A DNA stretch of 5,315 nt, taken from an uncultured Eubacterium sp. (GTDB taxonomy: Bacteria > Bacillota > Clostridia > Lachnospirales > Lachnospiraceae). Below the pieces are notes generated by a model that saw nothing but the letters and a program-made list of their open reading frames with translations, was not told where the DNA came from and did not search any database. The position numbers and the translations under genes are program-made. Position 1 is the first letter of the stretch, and every line of letters starts with the position of its first letter. The stretch covers positions 1-5,315 of the forward strand of contig CAJGDH010000135.1 in assembly GCA_904502145.1 (NCBI GenBank), written 5' to 3'. Positions 1-4,560 of this stretch are shown in pieces.

Positions 1-161
1 AAGTCAAAAAACATGCGGCCATCCGGTTTGAATCCACAAACAAGAAGATTGCAAATGTAAGCAAGGCCGGAAAGATCACCGCAAAGAAGAAAGGGACATG
101 TTACGTATATGCCTACGCACAAAACGGCGTAGCCAAGAGGATCAAAGTAACAGTCAAATAA
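1..161 (+). CDS. C-terminal end of a Big_2-type Ig-like domain protein (5' end outside window)
   Basis: The first full codon is at 3 and the frame runs 52 codons to a TAA at 159-161. The peptide includes IRFESTNKKIANVSKAGKIT, followed by a KKKGTCYVYAYAQNG stretch and a final KRIKVTVK. This is the classic end of a bacterial Ig-like (Big_2/BID_2) domain: a 'W/F-x-S-x-N-x-x-I-A-x-V' strand, a 'G-x-I-T-A-K-x-x-G' turn, and a last beta strand ending in V-T-V. Such domains usually sit as tandem modules near the C-terminus of secreted or wall-associated proteins in clostridia. Nothing can be said about the enzymatic or binding part of this protein, which lies upstream of the window. No LPXTG sorting signal or membrane anchor follows, because the chain stops right after the Ig-like fold. 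The gene ends at a strong terminator and is convergent with all other genes here. The family call is firm; the overall protein identity is unknown. Confidence 0.85.
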   Translation, partial: VKKHAAIRFESTNKKIANVSKAGKITAKKKGTCYVYAYAQNGVAKRIKVTVK

Positions 162-171
162 AAAGGCACAT

Positions 172-193
172 AAAAAAACCGGATTAAAAATCC
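172..193 (-). terminator. Possible backup minus-strand terminator
   Basis: On the minus strand GGATT (193-189) and AATCC (185-181) can form a 5-bp stem with a three-base loop, followed by GG and seven consecutive T (178-172). The stem is short and AT-rich, so alone it would be weak. Its place just beyond the main hairpin suggests a second stop for transcripts of the flavoprotein gene. Confidence 0.35.
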
Positions 194-205
194 ACTAACG
201 AAAAC

Positions 206-249
206 GCACCCGGGATACCGTCTTACGACGGTACCGCCAGGTGCCTTTT
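206..249. terminator. Strong rho-independent terminator, probably bidirectional
   Basis: An outer stem GCACC (206-210) pairs with GGTGC (240-244). An inner stem TACCGTC (216-222) pairs with GACGGTA (227-233) around a TTAC loop, with a few unpaired bases between the two. On the plus strand it is followed by CCTTTTATTAT, and on the minus strand by GTTTTCG. It lies 45 bases after the Ig-like gene and about 50 bases beyond the stop of the convergent flavoprotein gene, so it probably ends transcripts from both sides. The T-tract is better on the plus side. Confidence 0.8.
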
Positions 250-310
250 ATTATCTGTATATATGTTTATCTTGTTTATATGTTTATCTGTTTACATGTT
301 TATTTGTTTA
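246..310. repeat. AT-rich 16-bp tandem repeat, about four units
   Basis: Units read from the plus strand: a degenerate one at 246-261 (12 of 16 positions match), TATGTTTATCTTGTTTA at 262-278 (one extra T), TATGTTTATCTGTTTA at 279-294, and CATGTTTATTTGTTTA at 295-310 (two changes). The last unit covers the stop codon and final codons of the minus-strand flavoprotein gene (300-938), and the first begins in the T-tract of the terminator. This is a microsatellite-like array with no recognisable mobile-element features; I see no function in it. Confidence 0.75.
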
Positions 311-938
311 CAAGCTTTGATCCCATCTCGAAAACCTTCTGGCATTCCTGCGGGAATACGGTCTCATGTCTCTTCTGTTTTGCTTCCGCGTCAAACAGGG
401 TCCAGGGCCAGTCTGTCCTGCTGTAATCCTTCAGCTGAAGGGTATCACCACTGACAAAGATTTCTGTCGGTCCCACAAAACGGCTGAACGTCTTCTGATA
501 GTTCTGCATCATCTTATAGTATATGGTGTCCGGCGCATTGCTTGTCATGATAAGCAGCACGGGGATCATGCGGTCATTGCAGCAGGGTTCTTCCACACGG
601 TAGGTCAGATTCTGAAAGATCAGTCTTTCGTAGAGTGCCCGGAAGGATGCGGTCAGCTCCGACAGATAATTGGGTGATCCGATGATCAGGCCATCCGCTT
701 CACGGATGGCATCCAGTACCGGAGTAAGTCCGTCCCGGCAGATACAATGTCCTTTGAATTTTTTCCTTTTGCAGCCAAAGCAGGAGATGCATCCGGTATA
801 CTTTTCCAGCCGGAACAGATCAAAACGCTCTATTTCTGCCCCTGCAGCTACCGCTCCTTTTGAGGCCACCTGCAATAATGTATCCGTGTTCCAGCCCATT
901 CTGGGGCCGGCATTTACCACAACGATCTTCTTGCTCAT
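300..938 (-). CDS. Flavodoxin-fold NAD(P)H-dependent oxidoreductase, iron-sulfur-flavoprotein-like
   Basis: A 212-residue protein of the NADPH-dependent FMN reductase / iron-sulfur flavoprotein group (flavodoxin-like fold), expected to be cytoplasmic and to bind FMN. Visible motifs are an N-terminal beta strand KKIVVVNAGPRMGWNT (residues 3-18), matching the family's phosphate-binding G-x-P-R-x-x-x-N-T loop, and GSPNY (87-91), the loop that normally contacts the flavin ring. Between them lies a cysteine cluster C50-x2-C53-x2-C56-x8-C65-x-C67. From family knowledge, iron-sulfur flavoproteins carry a compact C-x2-C-x2-C-x4-7-C motif that binds a 4Fe-4S cluster; here the last gap is slightly longer and a fifth cysteine follows. 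Cluster binding is therefore plausible but not certain, and many relatives with similar cysteines are annotated only as flavodoxin family proteins. The ATG start is supported by AAAGGAGA (956-949), 10-11 bases upstream. The stop lies inside a tandem repeat. The physiological substrate and electron donor cannot be read from sequence. Confidence 0.85.
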   Translation of the reverse strand: MSKKIVVVNAGPRMGWNTDTLLQVASKGAVAAGAEIERFDLFRLEKYTGCISCFGCKRKKFKGHCICRDGLTPVLDAIREADGLIIGSPNYLSELTASFRALYERLIFQNLTYRVEEPCCNDRMIPVLLIMTSNAPDTIYYKMMQNYQKTFSRFVGPTEIFVSGDTLQLKDYSRTDWPWTLFDAEAKQKRHETVFPQECQKVFEMGSKLVNK

Positions 939-966
939 TCCAGTTCGATCTCCTTTATTTTAAAAT

Positions 967-1011
967 TGCTGAGTCATCTATAATGATTAATTATATCATA
1001 TTTTCTCAGCA
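967..1011. promoter_or_regulatory. Nested inverted repeat around the flavoprotein promoter (candidate operator)
   Basis: Outer arms TGCTGAG (967-973) and CTCAGCA (1005-1011) are perfect reverse complements 31 bases apart. Inside and nearly concentric with them, ATGAT (983-987) and ATCAT (995-999) form a second inverted repeat with a 7-base spacer. The inner repeat overlaps the extended -10, as a repressor site would. Because the region is AT-rich, the inner repeat alone could be chance; the 7-bp outer arms are less easily dismissed. A weak terminator for the upstream aldo/keto reductase gene is an alternative, since CTCAGCA's minus-strand continuation contains ATTTT. Confidence 0.4.
990..998 (-). 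promoter_or_regulatory. Extended -10 promoter of the flavoprotein gene
   Basis: The minus strand reads TGATATAAT at 998-990, a perfect TATAAT with the TGn extension, which can work without a good -35 box; none is seen at the usual spacing (1013-1018 reads TACCCT). Transcription would start near 983, giving a leader of about 45 bases that includes the AAAGGAGA site. It gives the gene its own promoter, although readthrough from the aldo/keto reductase gene is also possible. Confidence 0.5.
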
Positions 1012-1056
1012 TAGGGTACTGACCGGTATGGCAGAATTGTTGATCTCTGCAGGTGA

Positions 1057-1986
1057 TCAGGGAAGATCATTTCCGGCTGACAGGTAGATCTCATACCATT
1101 CCTTCTTGGTCAGGCTGATCTCGGTGGCTTTTGCCGCTTCCCGGATACGGGAGGGTTTGGTCGTTCCCGTTACAACCTGGGTACGTCCCGGATACCGGAG
1201 GATCCATGCCAGGGCGACGGCAGTAGCGGATACTCCCCGCTCTGCGGCCATGCGGTCCAGCACCTTGTTGAGTTCGGGATATTTATCTGACCCCAGGTAC
1301 ACCCCCTCAAAATATCCGTACTGGAGAGGTGACCAGGCCTGGATCACAATGTCGTTCATCCGGCAGTATTCAAATAAGCTTCCGTCCCTCATGATGGCAG
1401 GGTCTGTCTTCATATTGACATGGAAACCGGCATCAAGGGAAGGGGTGAAGGCCGGACTCAGCTGAACCTGATTTGTGGTGATCGGATAATTCACATATTT
1501 GCGGATCATATCCATCATGATCGGGTTCTGGTTGCTGACACCAAAGTTGCGGACTTTTCCCGCCTTGTAGAGGATGTCGAAGGCCTCAGCGATCTCTTCC
1601 GCTTCCATCAGGGCATCCGGACGGTGAAGCAGCAGGCAGTCAAGGTAATCTGTCTGAAGACGCTTCAGGCTGGCGTCCACCGCTTCAAGGATGTGCTCTT
1701 TGGAAAAATCGAACCATGTGAAATCATCATCGTTGCGGATACCGCATTTTGACTGCAGGAATACTTTCTCGCGAAGTCCCGGATTACCGGTAAATGTATC
1801 CCCGAGAACCTGCTCTGCCACACCGTTCGTATAGCAGTCCGCCGTATCCAGGAAGTTGATCCCTTCTTCCAGTCCGGTATTGATCAGTTCTGCCACCTGA
1901 TCCGTCGTCATCTCCGAGATTCTCATCAGACCGATAATGATCTCGGATACTTTATCATTGTCCTTTCCAAATGTAATGTACTTCAT
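1057..1986 (-). CDS. Aldo/keto reductase, YdhF-like
   Basis: A 309-residue NADP(H)-type aldo/keto reductase, a cytoplasmic (beta/alpha)8 barrel that reduces aldehydes or ketones. The catalytic tetrad is complete: D47 in NFLDTADCY, Y52, K80 in QSKCGI, and H121 in LLLHRPD. The stretch around LLLHRPDALMEAEEIAEAFD, then GKVRNFGVSN and TNQVQLSP, and the C-terminal end in a 'W-x-x-I...DLP' pattern, closely resemble my memory of E. coli YdhF, including its length and tail. The cofactor loop near the C-terminus reads GTTKPSRIREA. The frame is open a further 23 codons upstream, but that extension would run through the promoter and palindrome. The ATG at 1986 has AAAGGAGA eight bases before it and begins with the family's usual MKYITFGK-like strand, so I use that start. 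It is flanked by a flavoprotein gene downstream (118 bases away) and an anti-sigma gene upstream. Substrate unknown; the YdhF resemblance does not define it. Confidence 0.93.
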   Translation of the reverse strand: MKYITFGKDNDKVSEIIIGLMRISEMTTDQVAELINTGLEEGINFLDTADCYTNGVAEQVLGDTFTGNPGLREKVFLQSKCGIRNDDDFTWFDFSKEHILEAVDASLKRLQTDYLDCLLLHRPDALMEAEEIAEAFDILYKAGKVRNFGVSNQNPIMMDMIRKYVNYPITTNQVQLSPAFTPSLDAGFHVNMKTDPAIMRDGSLFEYCRMNDIVIQAWSPLQYGYFEGVYLGSDKYPELNKVLDRMAAERGVSATAVALAWILRYPGRTQVVTGTTKPSRIREAAKATEISLTKKEWYEIYLSAGNDLP

Positions 1987-1993
1987 GCAATCT

Positions 1994-2001
1994 TCTCCTT
2001 T
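1994..2001 (-). promoter_or_regulatory. Ribosome binding site fixing the aldo/keto reductase start
   Basis: AAAGGAGA on the minus strand, with AGGAG eight bases before the ATG at 1986. It decides against the longer open frame that begins near 2055, which has no such site. Confidence 0.8.
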
Positions 2002-2013
2002 AAGTTTATAATT

Positions 2014-2042
2014 ATAACACCTATGTTTATAATAGGTATTAT
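2014..2042. promoter_or_regulatory. Inverted repeat overlapping the aldo/keto reductase promoter (candidate operator)
   Basis: ATAACACCTAT (2014-2024) and ATAGGTATTAT (2032-2042) form 11-bp arms with one mismatch and a 7-base spacer (GTTTATA). The central ACCTAT-N7-ATAGGT is perfect. The site covers the -10 hexamer and the expected start of transcription, the usual position for a repressor operator. The length and symmetry suit a dimeric helix-turn-helix regulator, but no regulator gene is in the window and I cannot name the family. Confidence 0.6.
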
Positions 2043-2046
2043 AGCA
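2038..2046 (-). promoter_or_regulatory. Extended -10 promoter of the aldo/keto reductase gene
   Basis: The minus strand reads TGCTATAAT at 2046-2038: a perfect TATAAT with a TGn extension. The -35 region is poor (CTTTCT at 17 bases). Transcription would start near 2031 and give a leader of about 45 bases. A second TATAAT at 2016-2011 exists but lacks both TGn and a -35 box, and would leave a leader of under 20 bases, so it is less likely. Confidence 0.55.
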
Positions 2047-2103
2047 GAACCGCACATCTCAGAAAGGCTTTTTTCTGTCAGTAAATGGTTCCATTTTGAA
2101 AAT

Positions 2104-3171
2104 CTATTCGATAATGATCCCGGCTTTTTCCATAAGTTCACTCAGTGCCCCGGCATCTGTCCGGCATGCTTTGATATCTTTCCCTAAAAATGCTGAGGCA
2201 TCCTCAACAGTGACTTTTGTGACCACAGTCTTTCCGTCTGCCGTATATCTGAAGTCTACCTCCCCCAGATTGCCGACGGTTCCCAGCAGAGCATATCCGT
2301 ACCCTTCAAGCCTCTTTTTGAGGTATTCGGTCTTGTATTTGGCCTGATCCTCGTCCAGAACAATAGTCCACCCATATGGCTCCTCTGCTGTCTGGAGCTC
2401 ATTATAGAGTGAGCCGAGATCCTCCACGATACCCAACGCGTTGATGGATCTTCCGTTGGCTGACGCATCGCCGACATAATCATGTCCGGCAAGATACAGG
2501 TCGGACACTTCGGCCGGTATCTTTTTTCCACCTGACCAATAGATCCTGTCACCGATCCGGACTTCCTTGATCTCTTCTTCAAAGGTGAAGTCTTCAGCCC
2601 AATCGCAGACGGAAGTATTGACTATGACTGTTTCATCATCAGACGAGCTGCTTGTAAATGTCCCTTCGCTGTGGAAGATCCCCGGCACAACGGCCCTGGC
2701 CTTACCCCTGGCAACACCGTCTTCCATGGAGAATTCCAGCCCGTGGATCACATGCATACTGTCAGCGGCAGTAACTCCCACCGTCATTTTATTGCCGTCT
2801 ATATTGAGGTCGCAGGCCATATCGCCATTATATTCCGAACCGATGACATACCGTTTTACACCAAAAGGAATGATGATGACCAGAGCCGTCAGAAGAATAC
2901 CTAAAGCAATGGCTCTTCTGCTCCTCTTTCTGCTCTTTTTCAGAAAATCGATCTCTTTTCTGTCCCGGTCATCCGGTTTCTGTGCTGCTTCTTCGCCAGC
3001 CTTCATATTTCTCAGTATCACACTGCAGTCATCACAGTCTTTGACATGTTCTTCTATGATCTCCGCGGTTGCCTGGCTTGCCAGCCCGTCCACATAGGAA
3101 GGCATAAGGTCCTGAATCGTATCACAGGGGATCCCGTAAGACTTGTTCTCTTTGTTTTCTGTATTCCTCAT
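2104..3171 (-). CDS. Membrane anti-sigma factor with zinc-finger domain and DUF4825-like outer region
   Basis: A 355-residue single-pass membrane protein that should bind and hold the ECF sigma factor encoded just before it. Residues 16-49 form an anti-sigma zinc-finger (zf-HC2/ZAS type): C16, then DLMPSYVDGLAS, then H42-x3-C46-x2-C49, the standard zinc ligands. A basic stretch (KKSRKRSRR, 78-86) precedes one hydrophobic helix (about 87-105), placing the N-terminus inside and about 245 residues outside. The outer part has an IGDRIYWSGGKKIP segment (206-219), then HDYVGDASANGRSINALGIV and LQTAEEPYGWTI (230-270), which match my recollection of the DUF4825 pattern found in regulatory membrane proteins of Firmicutes; this domain name is from memory. 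Three cysteines (C120, C189, C336) lie in the outer part. The start ATG overlaps the sigma stop as ATGA, with AAAGGAAG upstream, so translation is coupled. The signal sensed is unknown. No good terminator follows. Confidence 0.88.
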   Translation of the reverse strand: MRNTENKENKSYGIPCDTIQDLMPSYVDGLASQATAEIIEEHVKDCDDCSVILRNMKAGEEAAQKPDDRDRKEIDFLKKSRKRSRRAIALGILLTALVIIIPFGVKRYVIGSEYNGDMACDLNIDGNKMTVGVTAADSMHVIHGLEFSMEDGVARGKARAVVPGIFHSEGTFTSSSSDDETVIVNTSVCDWAEDFTFEEEIKEVRIGDRIYWSGGKKIPAEVSDLYLAGHDYVGDASANGRSINALGIVEDLGSLYNELQTAEEPYGWTIVLDEDQAKYKTEYLKKRLEGYGYALLGTVGNLGEVDFRYTADGKTVVTKVTVEDASAFLGKDIKACRTDAGALSELMEKAGIIIE

Positions 3172-3644
3172 TTCTGCTCAACTTCCTTTCTGAGTTTTTC
3201 CTTGCTCCGGTAAAATGTCACTCTTGCCCAGTTCTCAGATTTCCCGAAGACATCCCCGATCTCCTTGAAAGACAACTCTCCGAAGACTCTAAGGTAAACG
3301 ACCTCCCTGCCGGGTTCCTTCAGTTCGTGTACCCTGCGGATCAGGTCCACCCGTTCCTCCGAGCGGATGATCTCATCCTGTTCCGGCGGATGGGGACTGT
3401 CCCAGTCGCCAAGTTCTTCGTGTTGTTTGTTTTTACGACGGTATGTACTTAAGACGTTCTTTGCGATTCCGCAAAGCCAGGTGGAAATCCTGCAGCTTTC
3501 ATCATAACGGTCGATGGTCCTTATGGCCTGATAAAATGTCTCCTGCGTGAGCTCTTCGGACAGATCTTCGTCATGAGTTTTGGAAAACAGATACTTGTAA
3601 ACCGTCATAGCATATGACTTGTATATCTCTTCCATAGGCTGCAT
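3168..3644 (-). CDS. ECF-type RNA polymerase sigma factor
   Basis: A 158-residue sigma-70 family protein with only regions 2 and 4, the typical size for the extracytoplasmic-function group. Region 2 (about residues 7-71) includes DLSEELTQETFYQAI, RYDES, and STWLCGIAKNVLSTYRRK, the core-binding and -10 recognition parts. A short acidic linker containing HPPEQDE (85-91) leads to region 4 (about 97-155), with REVVYLRVFGELSFKEIGDV and the recognition helix SENWARVTFYRSKEKL. It directs RNA polymerase to a small regulon when released from its anti-sigma factor, which overlaps its stop codon by ATGA. A GTG three codons upstream is also in frame, but it lies inside the ribosome binding site, so the ATG at 3644 is chosen. 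The SENWARV recognition helix is one I associate with zinc-finger anti-sigma-partnered ECFs of Firmicutes; the exact ECF subgroup was not determined. Confidence 0.93.
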   Translation of the reverse strand: MQPMEEIYKSYAMTVYKYLFSKTHDEDLSEELTQETFYQAIRTIDRYDESCRISTWLCGIAKNVLSTYRRKNKQHEELGDWDSPHPPEQDEIIRSEERVDLIRRVHELKEPGREVVYLRVFGELSFKEIGDVFGKSENWARVTFYRSKEKLRKEVEQK

Positions 3645-3650
3645 GGTCTT

Positions 3651-3659
3651 CACCTCCTT
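3651..3659 (-). promoter_or_regulatory. Strong ribosome binding site of the sigma factor gene
   Basis: AAGGAGGTG on the minus strand, a near-perfect match to the 16S 3' end, eight bases before the ATG at 3644. It contains the GTG (3653-3651) that would otherwise be the earliest start, which rules that start out. The strength suggests high translation per transcript. Confidence 0.85.
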
Positions 3660-3676
3660 CCTCCCTTTCTATACCG

Positions 3677-3705
3677 TATATGCAGAAATGAACAGAAACG
3701 TTACA
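3677..3705 (-). promoter_or_regulatory. Weak candidate promoter of the sigma/anti-sigma pair
   Basis: The minus strand contains TGTAACGTTT (3705-3696), which resembles the AAC-containing -35 of ECF-dependent promoters, and CATATA (3682-3677) 17 bases after the TGTAAC part. There is no CGTC-type -10 at the usual ECF distance and no good housekeeping match either. ECF sigma genes are often self-activated, so a promoter in this 84-base gap is expected, but its exact place is uncertain. Confidence 0.25.
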
Positions 3706-3728
3706 TTATTTATTAAATTTTATAAAGA

Positions 3729-4559
3729 TTACTTCTGCTGATCATTACAGAGCCGCACTAAGGCCTTTCTCACCCCGTCGTCGTCACAGCTCTCACAGAA
3801 CAGATCCGCCACGGCCTTCGCCTCATCGGTTCCGTTTGCCGGCACCACAGCACAGCCTGCTGTCCTCAGCATTGCCAGATCATTCGCCGCATCACCGAAG
3901 GCAATACTCTCTTCTATGGGGATGTCCAGATGTTCGCAGAGAAGCCTCAGGGTTTTTCCTTTGTCGATTCCGGGAGCATTGACCTCGATGAAGATCGGTC
4001 CGGAGGTGGTGACGAAAAGCCCGGGAAACTCATATCTCAGCTTTGAAAGAATTTCCGATGTCAGATCATCATCTTTCGAGTAAAGAAAGATCTTCTGCAG
4101 TCCGTCCGGCATCTCCTTCAGCGTGGCATAAAGATCCCTGCTGGCATGGGCGAACTCGACAACTCCGCCTGCCGCTCTCCTTATGACATACTCCGGGATC
4201 TTTCCGTCTGCATCAGTCAGGATGTACCGCTCCCCATTACAGACAAAGGACGGGTACACAGGCAGAGACTCACTGAATTTCAGCACCCTCTCCCCCAGTT
4301 CCTTATCGATGGTAAAATTGTAGATATAGCGCTGCTCGGCAAAATCGTATACACCGCCCCCGTTGCAGGTGATGGCATATCTTAAATGTTCAACCTCCCT
4401 CACCGGAGCAGGCAGTTCCTTGTGACTCCTTCCGGTAGTCGGCACGAAAAATACATTCCTTTCATATAAGGATGAAAGTACATCCTGTGTCTCCTTTGAG
4501 ATTGTTTTGTCCGATCTCAACAGCGTACCGTCAAGATCCGTCGCTACCAGTCGAAACAT
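3729..4559 (-). CDS. Cof-type HAD-IIB family phosphatase
   Basis: A 276-residue haloacid-dehalogenase superfamily hydrolase of the Cof/YbjI-like type, a Mg-dependent cytoplasmic phosphatase, usually on sugar phosphates or nucleotides such as FMN precursors. All four motifs are present: motif I DLDGTLL with nucleophile D8 and acid/base D10; motif II PTTGRS (40-45); motif III K200 in GIDKGKTL; motif IV GDAANDLAML (222-231) for metal binding. The C2 cap domain lies between about residues 85 and 185. TCNGGG (64-69) is the usual strand before the cap. Length is normal for the family. The frame stays open 13 codons further upstream, but that would overlap glgX; ATG 4559 has AGGAG seven bases before it and starts with MFRLVATDLDG, so it is chosen. 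It begins one base after the glgX stop (TGAAATG), so the two are translationally coupled. The link to glycogen breakdown suggests a sugar-phosphate substrate, but that is inference. Confidence 0.93.
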   Translation of the reverse strand: MFRLVATDLDGTLLRSDKTISKETQDVLSSLYERNVFFVPTTGRSHKELPAPVREVEHLRYAITCNGGGVYDFAEQRYIYNFTIDKELGERVLKFSESLPVYPSFVCNGERYILTDADGKIPEYVIRRAAGGVVEFAHASRDLYATLKEMPDGLQKIFLYSKDDDLTSEILSKLRYEFPGLFVTTSGPIFIEVNAPGIDKGKTLRLLCEHLDIPIEESIAFGDAANDLAMLRTAGCAVVPANGTDEAKAVADLFCESCDDDGVRKALVRLCNDQQK

Positions 4560-4560
4560 T

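Noticed and set aside
366..963. Plus-strand open frames opposite the flavoprotein gene
   Set aside because: Their products show no family features, and the minus-strand frame carries conserved flavodoxin-fold and cysteine motifs.
1041..1059. TGATC/GATCA inverted repeat at the end of the aldo/keto reductase gene as a terminator
   Set aside because: Five-base arms with a 9-base loop and no following T-tract; likely chance.
1987..2055. N-terminal extension of the aldo/keto reductase by 23 residues
   Set aside because: The extension is tyrosine/asparagine-rich read from promoter and palindrome sequence, and an ideal AAAGGAGA site lies before the inner ATG at 1986.
2060..2077. Hairpin CAGAAA/TTTCTG after the anti-sigma gene as a terminator
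   Set aside because: The stem is only six mostly AT pairs and no T-tract follows on the minus strand; I could not support a terminator here.
2083..2096. AAATGG-TT-CCATTT palindrome between the anti-sigma and aldo/keto reductase genes
   Set aside because: Short, with a two-base loop, and too far from the -10 to be a convincing operator; no supporting context.
2567..3097. Long plus-strand open frame (176 codons) antisense to the anti-sigma gene
   Set aside because: It lies wholly within a gene with clear domains on the other strand, its product is low-complexity serine/leucine-rich with no recognisable motif, and no ribosome binding site precedes it.
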